The notes below the pieces were generated by a model, which searched no databases, was not told the DNA's origin, and worked only from the letters and a program-made list of their open reading frames with translations. From Chitinophagaceae bacterium (GTDB lineage Bacteria > Bacteroidota > Bacteroidia > Chitinophagales > Chitinophagaceae), in contig JAIEQM010000131.1 in assembly GCA_019747705.1 (NCBI GenBank), forward strand, positions 1-56,362: a stretch of 56,362 nucleotides of DNA, given 5' to 3'. Each line of letters starts with the position of its first letter. Positions within the stretch are counted from its first letter, which is position 1. A program made the position numbers and the translations under genes. Below, piece by piece: positions 1 to 9,001 of the stretch.

Positions 1-153
1 TTCTGTTCGTCAACTCACAATTTTATCCGCCGCTTCCTTCAGATTTGTGGTCGCCCACAACACCCTTGCTTTGGAGTAACAGTTCCCGTTAGATGGCCTG
101 TTCAAGACTTTAACTTTAAAGAACAATGGCATGCATGGCGCACAAAAAGATAA
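1..153. other. window edge, unresolved coding remnant
   Basis: The strand and identity of this stretch are unclear. Forward frame 1 is open from the window edge to a TAA at 151-153, just before a hairpin terminator, as expected for the 3' end of a rightward gene. On the minus strand a short frame ends at 7-9, and its tail (RVLWATTNLKEAADKIV) faintly recalls the C-terminus of class I/II aminotransferases. Neither reading can be assigned to a family. It may be a gene end cut by the window or a decayed fragment. Confidence 0.25.
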
Positions 154-182
154 ACCCCTGCTTATGCGGGGGTTTTGTTTTG
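152..182 (+). terminator. rho-independent terminator
   Basis: A hairpin with a 10-bp stem (AAACCCCTGC / GCGGGGGTTT, one G-T wobble) and a TTAT loop is followed by TTTGTTTTG on the plus strand. It would end a rightward transcript entering from the left edge. A-rich sequence on its left side may also make it work in reverse, behind rnpB. Confidence 0.7.
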
Positions 183-216
183 AATGCTGTTGCAATGAAT
201 GCGCATTAAAAAAAAT

Positions 217-595
217 CTGCAAACCTGTAAGCCGGATTCTGTAACATCATAAAGATGCAGCTATCATTTATCTGTTCTGCAATTTGCACTGCAGAATCCA
301 TCTGCCTACCCTCCATCCCCCTGCTCTAAAAGAACAGGCTGGAACGGGCCGTTCTCAAAAGATGGTATATGTGGCATTTCAGCACGCAAGGTTTACCCGG
401 AAAAAATGTTGCCATTTTTAACTGTGAGCTCTTACCTCACATTTTCACCCTTACCCCGCTTGTGGCAGGGCGGTTATTTTCTGTGGCACTTTCTGTTGAC
501 GAATTGCTTCATCACCCGGCTCTTCACCGGTGCATTGCCCTGTACTGTCCGGACTTTCCTCCCCGTTTTACCGGGACGATAGCTCGGTTTGCAGT
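217..595 (-). ncRNA. rnpB: RNase P RNA (class A)
   Basis: This is the catalytic RNA of RNase P, which removes the 5' leader of pre-tRNAs. Read on the minus strand it shows the conserved P4-region block GAGGAAAGTCCGGAC (about 549-563) near the 5' end and the conserved 3' block ACAGAATCCGGCTTAC (about 227-242). The ends are set by a perfect 9-bp P1 helix: CTGCAAACC at the 5' end pairs with GGTTTGCAG at the 3' end. This gives a length of about 378 nt, usual for the family. A run of U residues follows P1. Short open frames in this interval on both strands are shadows of the RNA gene. Confidence 0.95.
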
Positions 596-598
596 CTG

Positions 599-606
599 CA
601 AAAATA
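599..606 (-). promoter_or_regulatory. -7 box of rnpB
   Basis: TATTTTTG on the minus strand matches the Bacteroidota -7 consensus TAnnTTTG exactly and lies 4 bases upstream of the P1 helix, as expected if transcription starts at the mature 5' end. No TTG was found at the usual -33 distance, so the upstream element is unsupported. Confidence 0.5.
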
Positions 607-798
607 GTAAATGATTGGCAGAGAGGGGTAATTGAAATTGGGGTATTAAACCCAGTGTTTGATTTTTGCAATTCATGGATTACAGTTTTCAAATCTGCTT
701 AGCTGAAATAAATAAAAAGAAAATGCATCTTTCAATAAGTTTGGCTGGAACTCCAGATTGCATTTCCAATTAAACAATAAGATTTATACATTTACTGC

Positions 799-1791
799 AT
801 GATACAAAATGTCCTCATAAAGAATTTTAAGTCCATTAAAGAATTACAAATTCCCTGTAAAAAGTTAAATGTTTTTATAGGTGAACCGAACAGCGGCAAA
901 AGTAATATTATTGAAGCGCTTGCATTAAAGAGTCAAAACGCTGTCGGCGTGGAACTGAACAAAAACATCTTTAGGTATAAAACTATCGGGGATTTATTTC
1001 ATGACTTCAATATTAATACTCCAATTGAAATAACAACTGACAAAGAATCTTCAATACTGCAATATTCAGTAAGTGAAAACAAAATCCCGGATAATCTTTT
1101 TAGTTATGTTTTAGATAACAATAACCCACAGCAAAAAGAAAGGCCTGTAATGATTCAGCATAATGGGGCCATAAGTGTACACGGAACTTTAGGGAAAACC
1201 AATATTCGTTATTATGAATTCAGGCGTTTATCTGCATTTCAGCCAGGCTATATGCCTCATTTAAGTGTTCCGTATGGCGAAAATCTGCCAGGTCTCCTGC
1301 TTGCTAACCAGGAATATAAGAAATGGGTTTCTGATTTTTTTCAATCGAAAGCATTAACGCTTACTTTGAAACCGACTGAAAACGATATTGCTGTAAGTAA
1401 ATTTGTTGACGGGGAAATTTACAGCTATCCATATTTCTCAATTTCTGAAACGCTGCAACGGGTTGTTTTTTATAACATGGCAATTAAGAGTAATAATAAT
1501 GCTGTATTACTTTTTGATGAGCCTGAAACAAACACCTTTCCCTTTTATACAAAGTTTATTGCTGAGAGAATAGCCCTTGACAACAACAACCAGTTTTTTA
1601 TTACAACACATAATCCTTATTTACTGCTTAGTCTTATTGAAAAAACTGAATTTAAGAACCTGAATGTATGTATTACCGAAATGAAAAAATATGAAACAAA
1701 AATCCATATTTTAAATGAAGATCAAATAGGAAATGTACTTGATTTGAATTCAGATGTATTCTTCAATTTCAATCAAATCATTGGTGAATGA
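799..1791 (+). CDS. AAA family ATPase (OLD/AAA_21-like)
   Basis: This is a 330-residue P-loop ATPase of the SMC/OLD-like group. Visible motifs: an N-terminal strand pair typical of the group (VLIKNFKSIKEL), Walker A GEPNSGKS at residues 28-35, a signature-like SISETLQ near 214-220, Walker B AVLLFDEPET at 235-244, and the H-loop FFITTHNP near 267-273. The gene lacks the fused C-terminal TOPRIM domain of class 1 OLD proteins. Instead the next gene starts inside its stop codon (ATGA, 4-nt overlap) and encodes a TOPRIM-like protein. The pair is AT-rich compared with neighbouring metabolic genes, suggesting transfer. By analogy with Gabija, Septu and PARIS, the ATPase may sense phage or plasmid signals and control its partner. 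That role is inferred. Confidence 0.85.
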   Translation: MIQNVLIKNFKSIKELQIPCKKLNVFIGEPNSGKSNIIEALALKSQNAVGVELNKNIFRYKTIGDLFHDFNINTPIEITTDKESSILQYSVSENKIPDNLFSYVLDNNNPQQKERPVMIQHNGAISVHGTLGKTNIRYYEFRRLSAFQPGYMPHLSVPYGENLPGLLLANQEYKKWVSDFFQSKALTLTLKPTENDIAVSKFVDGEIYSYPYFSISETLQRVVFYNMAIKSNNNAVLLFDEPETNTFPFYTKFIAERIALDNNNQFFITTHNPYLLLSLIEKTEFKNLNVCITEMKKYETKIHILNEDQIGNVLDLNSDVFFNFNQIIGE

Positions 1792-2246
1792 AGCAAATAC
1801 ATGTAGAATGCCTCCCGGATGAAGCCCTGGTCATGAAGCTTGGCTTTGCAAGAAAAATGATAACACACCATTCAGGTAAATCAAGAGTATTTAACAAACT
1901 TGAAAAAAGCAAAAATGTACTTGCCTTGGCAGATGAGGACCCTGGCAGCGCCAAAACAACTTATGAGAAAAAATTAAAACTCAGAAACGATTCAAATAGC
2001 ATTACGTATTATGAAGACGCCTCTGGAAACAAAATATTCGTTTTGAAAGTGAAGCTTGAAAATTGGATTATTGAACAATGTAAAATTTCAAACGTCAGCC
2101 CTCAAGATTATGGATTCACTGCAAAACCAAATGAATTTCATGATGTTATTAATCAACGGCTTGAAAGGTTCAGAGAATTACTTGGCGCACTGATTGATAA
2201 AAACAACCCGGGAATTATACAACTCAAATCATTTCTGTCATCATAG
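1788..2246 (+). CDS. small TOPRIM-like protein, ATPase partner
   Basis: This 152-residue protein is translationally coupled to the preceding ATPase (start codon inside its stop). The N-terminus reads IHVECLPDEALVMKLG, matching the first TOPRIM strand, where a conserved Glu (E7) is followed by an acidic pair (D11, E12). NVLALADEDPGS carries a DxD (D49, D51) after a hydrophobic strand, matching the second TOPRIM acidic motif. This acidic set binds divalent metal in OLD nucleases, RNase M5 and topoisomerases. It is much smaller than AriB of PARIS or RloB. A metal-dependent nuclease effector activated by the ATPase is a reasonable inference. The family could not be named from sequence alone, and a different small Rossmann-like fold is possible. 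Confidence 0.6.
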   Translation: MKQIHVECLPDEALVMKLGFARKMITHHSGKSRVFNKLEKSKNVLALADEDPGSAKTTYEKKLKLRNDSNSITYYEDASGNKIFVLKVKLENWIIEQCKISNVSPQDYGFTAKPNEFHDVINQRLERFRELLGALIDKNNPGIIQLKSFLSS

Positions 2247-2350
2247 TCTTTTTCACAGTATGCAAAAAAGTGAATCCCAAAATCTCCAACAAATATCAAA
2301 TAGAACAAGAAAATTTATGCTCCGTCAATTTGAAATAAGTAAATTAAAAA

Positions 2351-3379
2351 CTAATTCACCCTTTTTAACCGTTCCTTCGCTTTATTAAACACATTTCTTC
2401 CTTTATCAATTCCGCTTCTTAGTTGTTTCTGCTCTTCTTCAGGCAAATGAATAAAATCCAAACATTCATTGCTGCAGGTGCCTTCCATTTTTTCTTTACA
2501 TTCATCACACTGGATAAAGAGTAAATGACAGGCATCGTTTATGCAGTTCACATGCGTATCAGCCGGTTTGCCGCACTGATGACAGTTGGAAATAATTTCA
2601 TTAGTAACACGCTCTCCCAGCCGTTGATCAAATACAAAATTCTTTCCATGAAATTTATTGGGCAGTTGCTTTTCTTTTACCTGGTTCACATAGTTGATAA
2701 TACCTCCTTCCAGGTGAAATACATTTTTAAAACCCTGATGCAGCATGTAAGCGCTTGCTTTTTCGCAACGGATGCCGCCCGTGCAGTACATGATGATGTT
2801 TTTATTTTTATCGGCCTCCATCATTTCAGCAGCCATGGGTAATTGTTCACGAAACGTATCGCTGGGTATTTCAATGGCTTTTTCAAAATGCCCCACTTCA
2901 TACTCGTAATGATTGCGCATATCAATCACTATGGTTTCGGGATCTTTGGTAAGCTCATTAAATTGTTCTGCATTTACATACCGGCCTTTATTTGCCATAT
3001 CAAATGAAGGATCATGAATACCATCAGCCACAATTTTAGTTCGCACTTTTACATCCAGCACATAAAAACTTTTACCATCATCATCCACTGCAATATTCAA
3101 ACGCAAACCGTTGAGCGGTTCATAACTGTAGAGATAATTTTTAAAGGCTTCAAAGTTTTGCGAAGGCACACTCATTTGCGCATTAATACCTTCGTCAGCC
3201 AGATAAATGCGGCCCATCACATCCAGTTCTTTAAAATCTTTATACAATATGTTGCGAAATGCAGCAGGATCATCAATCTTGAAATAACAATAAAAAGAAA
3301 TGGTGGTGCGTGGAGTTGTATCCTGTAAAATACGTTCTTTCAGCTCCCTGCGGGAAATGCGGTTGTGTAAAAGTGCCAT
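2351..3379 (-). CDS. trhO: tRNA uridine(34) hydroxylase TrhO
   Basis: This is an oxygen-dependent tRNA hydroxylase of the YceA/TrhO family, which makes 5-hydroxyuridine at the wobble position of tRNA. The 342 residues show an N-terminal UPF0176 acylphosphatase-like domain (about 25-110), a rhodanese domain with the active-site loop YCTGGIRC (Cys199) around 135-235, and a C-terminal Cys-rich tail ([27 protein letters not shown]) that probably binds zinc. Length and domain order are normal for the family. The start at 3379 gives [13 protein letters not shown], like homologues. It is transcribed alone: a terminator hairpin separates it from the upstream DUF5686 gene. Confidence 0.93.
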   Translation of the reverse strand: MALLHNRISRRELKERILQDTTPRTTISFYCYFKIDDPAAFRNILYKDFKELDVMGRIYLADEGINAQMSVPSQNFEAFKNYLYSYEPLNGLRLNIAVDDDGKSFYVLDVKVRTKIVADGIHDPSFDMANKGRYVNAEQFNELTKDPETIVIDMRNHYEYEVGHFEKAIEIPSDTFREQLPMAAEMMEADKNKNIIMYCTGGIRCEKASAYMLHQGFKNVFHLEGGIINYVNQVKEKQLPNKFHGKNFVFDQRLGERVTNEIISNCHQCGKPADTHVNCINDACHLLFIQCDECKEKMEGTCSNECLDFIHLPEEEQKQLRSGIDKGRNVFNKAKERLKRVN

Positions 3380-3390
3380 ACTGTTTTAAA

Positions 3391-3412
3391 TTTTATCCCG
3401 CTTTAGCGGGAC
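3391..3412 (-). terminator. terminator hairpin after DUF5686 gene
   Basis: TCCCGC-TTTA-GCGGGA (3396-3411) forms a 6-bp stem with a tetraloop. On the minus strand it is followed by an A/T-rich stretch (TAAAATTTAAAA). It lies between the end of the 3473-5938 gene and the trhO start, so it probably ends the DUF5686 transcript. Confidence 0.6.
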
Positions 3413-3472
3413 CCAATTGCAGGTTGGACAAAATTCTAAAGCGGCACAAAGATAAAGAATTTGATGTTTGTA

Positions 3473-5938
3473 TTAATCCTGGCTGCTGCCTCCAATGTTT
3501 AAAAGTGTTCCTAACCTCAACTCTGTATTTACAGTTTTTCCATTGAGCAGACCGCTCACTATATCTACCCGTATAATTTTAAAAATATTTTCAAAGCCCG
3601 CATGCCACTCTGTATAAGTTGTGTTTTTGTAAGCAAGCGCAGCAGCGCCTGCCACCAAATGCCAGTTTAATTTTTTAAACCCGGGAACTTTATTGGTAAG
3701 AAATCCATTGAAATGATGCTCAGCAAATGCAGCGGTGTAAAATTTTTCTTTGATGCTGAACCGGTAATACTGCGGCAACTGGAAAGTTGTTACATAATCC
3801 TCTGCCTGAAAAAGACGGTTACCGGGAAAATGTTTTAAATCAGGAATTTCAACCCGGTTGGTATTTAAAAACCCTCCTGCCTGCACACGGTAATTAAATC
3901 TTCCGAATAATTTCAGATTCAAATTATCACGAACAGTAAACTGCCATTTGTCAAAATCAACATCGCTTCCCAAAAATGATTGGATACCTTTTGTGTATTG
4001 AATATTAAATGTGGGCCAGCGTGAACCGATATTGATCGTTCTGTCAGGAAACTCAACATATCTGGCTTTTGGCTGAAAGGAAAAGCCCGCTGTAACAACC
4101 ATTGCCTGGTGTGCTTTAAAATTTTCATTTACCAGTTCAACCGGATAGTTGGGGCGGTAGATACTATTATTGTTTTTACCGGCCCATGAAAAATCAGTGG
4201 TATTCTCTAATGGCTTGCGGTCCTGGTATTGCAGGTTGGTAAAGAAAGTAACACCATTGCCAATGCCTTTGGTAAAATTGATGCGTGCATAGTTGGCCGC
4301 ATAGAGTTTCATAAAATTATTCCTGTAAAACAAAGAAGCAATACTGTTTTGTAATGGCTCAATAGGGTTATCGTTGTTTAACTGAAAAATGCGTTTACCA
4401 CCGCTCACAGCAATATTGGAAAAATATTTTTTGCCATAATTGTAGCGTACGGCGCCCCATCCATAAAAATCTTTACTGCTGAAGCCATAACGAACATGCG
4501 GAATAAATGAAATACTCTTTCTGTCAGTGTATTGTTTGCGGATGGTAACGGGTACATCAGCCACAAAACCTTCCACGGTATTAAACTGTACACTTTGTAA
4601 CACAGATGGAAAGGAATAACTCATTTTCTTTTTCTGTACATTAATGGTTTTACCCGAAAGCAGGATATTGGATGGTGAAATTTTATTACTGATACGGTCT
4701 AATGAATCAAGATAGGCGGGGTCTTTTCTTCTTTGCTCCAAACTGTCTTTCTTAATATAATCTTTTGTTTCTTCAATACTTAATGCCAGCGGCCGGATAC
4801 TGTCCCAATACGCCACCGGTTTTTTATTGCTGCCCGCTTCATACTTCAAAATGGTATTATCAAAATATTTTTTAGTGAAGGCAGGCGTTAAGTTGAAATT
4901 GCGGTACACGTTGGCAAATGTTCCATATGCATCAAACCCAAAAAATTTAATGGAAGGATATAATACCTGGCTTTGCACCACCCATTGGTTTACACCCAGT
5001 TTTTGATACAACTGTTCAATACGCATCGTATCGGCCAATTGCATTTGATTTTGTTTGAGCAACTGCAACTGTACACTGTGTATGCGCCACTCATCTTCCA
5101 CAATATGAATATAACCGCTGAAACAGGGCTCATAACTGCGTTTGGGTGTTACTTTAATTTTATTGATGAGCTGACCATCTTCAACAAAAGCGCCTTCATA
5201 CTTGTATTTGTACATGCTCATGGCATTTTCTGCAATGGGTGATACAAAGCCTCTTGGATTAAGGGCGCTGCTTATCTGTACAATGTTTTCATAAAAGCTG
5301 AAGAAGCGTGCTCCTGCCAAACCATAACCATCGCTCTGCCCGCTCACTCTTGTGCTGAGCACATCAATTTTTACTTTGCTGGGTTTATCAATAGAAAGCC
5401 GGGAAACAGTTTCAGATAAATAGATCATTTTCTTTTTGCTGGTATCTCCGTCTTCAAAATCAACTTTCTCACCAAAAAATTTCTTTGGATAATCACGAAG
5501 GCTCAGATTTCCCCTGCTGTACACTTCACATTGAAACACATCATTTTCATTGAGATATTCCTTACGCTTTTTTATCGCTTTACGGATGATGGCATAAGCA
5601 GGATCTTCTGTTCCGGCTTTTACCACCACTTCTTTCAAGTTTACTCTTTGCTCATTCAGTTCAAAGTTGAGCTGTGCATCTGCGTCCGTAACAGTTATTG
5701 TTTTTTCCATTCGCTCATAGCCCACATGCCTGCACACAATAGTGTAAGTACCTGCTGATAATTCCAGGAAATAATAGCCCTGGGCATTGGCATTGGCATT
5801 GATGTTTTTTCCTTTTACAGAAAGAGTGGAAAAAGGGAGCGCCTCACCCGTTGAAGAAGTTACTTTGCCCGATATTTTACCGGCATATAAAATGGAGGAT
5901 GCAATACAACTGAAGCAGAAGAGTAAAAGTGGTTTCAT
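3473..5938 (-). CDS. DUF5686 / carboxypeptidase-regulatory-like protein
   Basis: This is a large outer-membrane protein of the DUF5686 family, about 821 residues from the chosen Met. The start at 5938 puts a clean signal peptide (MKPLLLFCFSCIASSILYAG) at the N-terminus; an upstream in-frame Met would add an unlikely leader. After the signal comes a CarboxypepD_reg-like beta-sandwich (KISGKVTSSTGEALPFSTLSV, about 15-95), then a linker ending in LKEVVVKAG, then the DUF5686 region. The C-terminal half has alternating aromatic/polar strands typical of a beta-barrel. Its molecular function is unknown; the architecture resembles TonB-dependent receptors without the plug. It is followed by a terminator and is probably monocistronic. 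Confidence 0.85.
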   Translation of the reverse strand: MKPLLLFCFSCIASSILYAGKISGKVTSSTGEALPFSTLSVKGKNINANANAQGYYFLELSAGTYTIVCRHVGYERMEKTITVTDADAQLNFELNEQRVNLKEVVVKAGTEDPAYAIIRKAIKKRKEYLNENDVFQCEVYSRGNLSLRDYPKKFFGEKVDFEDGDTSKKKMIYLSETVSRLSIDKPSKVKIDVLSTRVSGQSDGYGLAGARFFSFYENIVQISSALNPRGFVSPIAENAMSMYKYKYEGAFVEDGQLINKIKVTPKRSYEPCFSGYIHIVEDEWRIHSVQLQLLKQNQMQLADTMRIEQLYQKLGVNQWVVQSQVLYPSIKFFGFDAYGTFANVYRNFNLTPAFTKKYFDNTILKYEAGSNKKPVAYWDSIRPLALSIEETKDYIKKDSLEQRRKDPAYLDSLDRISNKISPSNILLSGKTINVQKKKMSYSFPSVLQSVQFNTVEGFVADVPVTIRKQYTDRKSISFIPHVRYGFSSKDFYGWGAVRYNYGKKYFSNIAVSGGKRIFQLNNDNPIEPLQNSIASLFYRNNFMKLYAANYARINFTKGIGNGVTFFTNLQYQDRKPLENTTDFSWAGKNNNSIYRPNYPVELVNENFKAHQAMVVTAGFSFQPKARYVEFPDRTINIGSRWPTFNIQYTKGIQSFLGSDVDFDKWQFTVRDNLNLKLFGRFNYRVQAGGFLNTNRVEIPDLKHFPGNRLFQAEDYVTTFQLPQYYRFSIKEKFYTAAFAEHHFNGFLTNKVPGFKKLNWHLVAGAAALAYKNTTYTEWHAGFENIFKIIRVDIVSGLLNGKTVNTELRLGTLLNIGGSSQD

Positions 5939-5985
5939 GCAGCACGAAAATAACCCCGTGTGTGTTAGCAAAAAATTAAAAAACT

Positions 5986-6333
5986 TCAGGAAGCTTTCTT
6001 TCTTATAAAACTCCCTGTTAATGCAGCAAAGCCACCCACTAAGCCTGCCACCAATCCTGTTGCCATCATAATGAGCCAGTGGGATGGCGCCTTAAACAGC
6101 ACTTCTGCAATTTTGGTGGAGAGCAGGTGTTTATTTTTTACATCCATGTAAGAAGCCATTAATGTCCACAAGAGGAATAGTGAAAAGAAACCGGCTAAAA
6201 AAGCAAAGAATGGTTTTTGGGGAATGATGGCTGAAACAAGAAATGCCACAACGGCAATAATCCACCAATCGGCATATAAGCCTCCAACGTAACTTAAAAA
6301 TGCGGTAAGTATAAATGCTGCAAAAAATTTCAT
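5986..6333 (-). CDS. small integral membrane protein
   Basis: This is a hypothetical membrane protein of 115 residues. The start at 6333 (MKFFAAFILTAFLSYVGG) is preferred because the longer frame would overlap the upstream penicillin acylase gene and adds a polar, unconvincing N-terminus. About four hydrophobic segments are visible: near 1-22, 25-42, 46-65, and a Gly-rich one near 90-107. The C-terminus is basic (SFIRKKAS). It lies 47 bases after the acylase gene on the same strand and may be cotranscribed. No family was recognised. Confidence 0.7.
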   Translation of the reverse strand: MKFFAAFILTAFLSYVGGLYADWWIIAVVAFLVSAIIPQKPFFAFLAGFFSLFLLWTLMASYMDVKNKHLLSTKIAEVLFKAPSHWLIMMATGLVAGLVGGFAALTGSFIRKKAS

Positions 6334-6380
6334 GGTAATGGTTTTAAATTTTAGTTGTTGCTGCGGACAGTACTGCCTGT

Positions 6381-8825
6381 TTATGATTTTGAAAACTTCA
6401 TCACCCATCTTACTTTACCGCTCTCCTCTTCCCCTTTCTTCATCATCCATGCACGGTAATACTGTCCTTTGGCCCAGGTATTAAGAAACTGGTCATAAAA
6501 AGGACTGCCGGGATTGCCGCTTTGCCCGCCGGGATATACAACAAATGCTTCCGTTTCATTGGCAAGGTGCACAATCATTCTCCAGCTTGGGCCATGACTG
6601 TGCTGTGTGGCATTGATAATATGTTTACCGCCACCTGTAATAATACCCTGCCTTGCAAAAGGCATAACAGATGTACGCAGCATGTGATATACAGTAGTAT
6701 TTTTATAAAGTCCCCATTCCAATTTGTTTTCTGCTTCCAGTTTTTTTAATTCCGGCACAACAGTTTTGAATGATTGGGTAAAAATATCATGCACCGTTTC
6801 TTTTTGTGGTGTTTTAATATTATCAATATATGTAAATGTGGAATCTTTTGTAATCGCATCTGCAAGGGTATAATCATCAGGCAGGGTATAAATGTTGGTG
6901 TCTTTCTGTGTAAACTCATCACTCCATACATTCATCTCTAATTTCTCGTACCAGAGTTGAAAGATTGTTGCAGCTTTGGAATCAGCGTTGCTGTAATCAT
7001 TCCAGTTCTTTACCAAATCGTAATATTTTTGTTCATCTGCATTCAGTCCATTGGTACCGGTGTATTTCATCAGCAACTTTACCATTACCTGTGCAAATGC
7101 ATTGTAAGTATCATTTTGCAATGCTTTCATATCATCCACAGTAATGTTATTCAAGGAGGATAATTTATTGTTGATGGTTAATCCACGGTACACATCATAA
7201 CCACCGGGAATAAAATAGGGATACGTACCATCCACCGGGCGCTGATTGGCGCTGCTCACAAAACCACGTTCAGGATTTACACTGGCAGGTGTAGCGCTAT
7301 TGGGTATAATACCCTGCCACATATAACTGCTGTCAACACCCGGCATTACATATACTCCCTGCCGGTTCCAGCGCAAAGGAAAATGCCCCTGCTGACGAAT
7401 AGCAATATCACCGCTCTTGCTTGCAAACACCATGTTTTGAGAAGGCACGGTAAAATACTGAACAGCGTTATAATAATCCGTATAGTTTTTTGCACGATCC
7501 AGGTAATGCCACATTAATAATTCATTGCTTGGAAAATGTGCCATCCATCTTGTGGCAATAGCTTTACCTCCGGTTAAAGGCGTTGAAAAACTTTCATCAT
7601 ACGTTACGGGGCCGAACACTGTATAAGCAACTGTATCAAACACACTTGGTTTGTTTTTGATTTTTATTTCTTCAATACGCAGATCAGATGCTTTCCAGGC
7701 ATTATTAAACCAGTACTCTTTTTTGCTTTGATCTTTAAATTTAATTTCATAAAAATCCCTCACATCCCTTCCGGCATTGGTAAAGCCAAATGCAATACTG
7801 TCATTAAACCCAATAACAATACCGGGGATACCGGGGAAAGAAACTCCATAAGCATTCATTGTATTGGTAGTCATTTGCATTTCATACCAGATAGCAGGCA
7901 TGGTTAAATCAAGATGCGGATCATTACAAAGAATGGGCGAACCGCTTTTTGTTTTCTTACCGCTTACTGCCCAGTTATTACTTCCGTTATCCCTGGATGG
8001 CTGATCTAAAAAAGCCATCTTCATTGCTGAATCTCTTTTTTGCAGATACACAGAATCAGCATTAGCCCGTGGTACAGGATTAAATGCAGGCTTTTCAAAC
8101 ACTGTTCCTTCAGGTGCAATGGGAGATAATGAGTCCTGCAGTTGCGGATAGAGTATTTGCATTTGCCCATCCGTAAAAATGTTTTTCAATGCGGTAAACG
8201 GAAGGTCATCCACACTGTAAGCAAGTGTTTTGGTCATTTGTTTAATAAACAAAGCCGTTTTTATATTCTTCCATTTTTCAGGTTCATAACCCAGTAATTT
8301 ATATTCAATGGGCAATTCAGCCGCACTTAAATTTTCAATATAAGCATTAATACCCGCTGTGTATTGATCAACCTCCATCTTTGTAAATTCATTCGCCTCC
8401 ATTTCTTTTAACATGTTTTCTGCTGCATACTCCATCCCAATACGGCGCTGTTCTTTATCAAAATTGATGGCTTTATCGCCAATAATTTCACTCACTCTTC
8501 CGGCTGCTGCATGGGTTGAAAACTCCATTTGCCAGAGACGAAACTTTGCATGCAAATAACCTTGTATGAAATAAGCATCGGCATCATTATCTGCTACCAC
8601 ATGCGGCACGAGGCGTTCATCTAAATAGACAGATGAATTGCCTTTGAGTTGTGGCAATTTTATTTCTTCACTGTAATTATGATTGTAATGCTCTGCGTTT
8701 TGCCAGAACCCCTGCTGCGGGCTCAGGAATTTTCCGAAAGCGGGTGCCGGGCCAATTCTTGTATTGAGTGCATACACCAAACCCATGGTGATGATGGCTG
8801 AAATGAGGAATGGAATCAATCGCAT
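6381..8825 (-). CDS. penicillin acylase family hydrolase
   Basis: This is an Ntn-hydrolase of the penicillin acylase family (S45), 814 residues from the Met at 8825. That start gives a membrane-anchor or signal segment (MRLIPFLISAIITMGLVYAL). An in-frame Met 16 codons upstream is less likely. The layout is an alpha chain, a spacer, and a beta chain beginning at the nucleophile in GSNNWAVSGKKT (Ser about residue 282), which would be exposed by self-cleavage. Family landmarks follow: NDPHLDL, the GNxG-like GQSGNPGS, and FYDQFLNTWAKGQYY near the end. Related enzymes hydrolyse amide bonds in beta-lactams, acyl-homoserine lactones or other N-acyl compounds; the substrate here is not predictable. 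It acts in the periplasm. Confidence 0.9.
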   Translation of the reverse strand: MRLIPFLISAIITMGLVYALNTRIGPAPAFGKFLSPQQGFWQNAEHYNHNYSEEIKLPQLKGNSSVYLDERLVPHVVADNDADAYFIQGYLHAKFRLWQMEFSTHAAAGRVSEIIGDKAINFDKEQRRIGMEYAAENMLKEMEANEFTKMEVDQYTAGINAYIENLSAAELPIEYKLLGYEPEKWKNIKTALFIKQMTKTLAYSVDDLPFTALKNIFTDGQMQILYPQLQDSLSPIAPEGTVFEKPAFNPVPRANADSVYLQKRDSAMKMAFLDQPSRDNGSNNWAVSGKKTKSGSPILCNDPHLDLTMPAIWYEMQMTTNTMNAYGVSFPGIPGIVIGFNDSIAFGFTNAGRDVRDFYEIKFKDQSKKEYWFNNAWKASDLRIEEIKIKNKPSVFDTVAYTVFGPVTYDESFSTPLTGGKAIATRWMAHFPSNELLMWHYLDRAKNYTDYYNAVQYFTVPSQNMVFASKSGDIAIRQQGHFPLRWNRQGVYVMPGVDSSYMWQGIIPNSATPASVNPERGFVSSANQRPVDGTYPYFIPGGYDVYRGLTINNKLSSLNNITVDDMKALQNDTYNAFAQVMVKLLMKYTGTNGLNADEQKYYDLVKNWNDYSNADSKAATIFQLWYEKLEMNVWSDEFTQKDTNIYTLPDDYTLADAITKDSTFTYIDNIKTPQKETVHDIFTQSFKTVVPELKKLEAENKLEWGLYKNTTVYHMLRTSVMPFARQGIITGGGKHIINATQHSHGPSWRMIVHLANETEAFVVYPGGQSGNPGSPFYDQFLNTWAKGQYYRAWMMKKGEEESGKVRWVMKFSKS

Positions 8826-8897
8826 AAAAAATGGAATAAAGACGGAAATTATTGAAAACTGTACAAATAACACACAATTGAACAGAAATGTTTACAA

Positions 8898-8963
8898 CAA
8901 TACCACTTTGCGGTAAGTACCCAAATGTGGTATTGACTTTTCTTTAACGGCATATTACGTTTG
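8898..8963 (+). promoter_or_regulatory. promoter with overlapping hairpin operator
   Basis: This lies between divergent genes. TTG at 8933-8935, a 20-base spacer, and TACGTTTG at 8956-8963 match the Bacteroidota -33/-7 consensus fully for the rightward lipoprotein gene (start 9002). A 9-bp inverted repeat (CAATACCAC 8898-8906, GTGGTATTG 8927-8935) overlaps the -33 element, an arrangement expected for repressor binding. No regulator gene is adjacent, so the ligand is unknown. Confidence 0.65.
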
Positions 8964-9001
8964 CACCATCATTCAAATCTGTTAATTAAAAAACAAACAA
9001 C

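Noticed and set aside
369..692. Open reading frames on both strands over 369-692
   Set aside because: They lie mostly within RNase P RNA, whose conserved blocks and P1 helix explain the sequence.
2194..2388. 64-codon plus-strand ORF after the TOPRIM-like gene
   Set aside because: It overlaps the ends of two real genes in another frame and has no coding features or homology signal.
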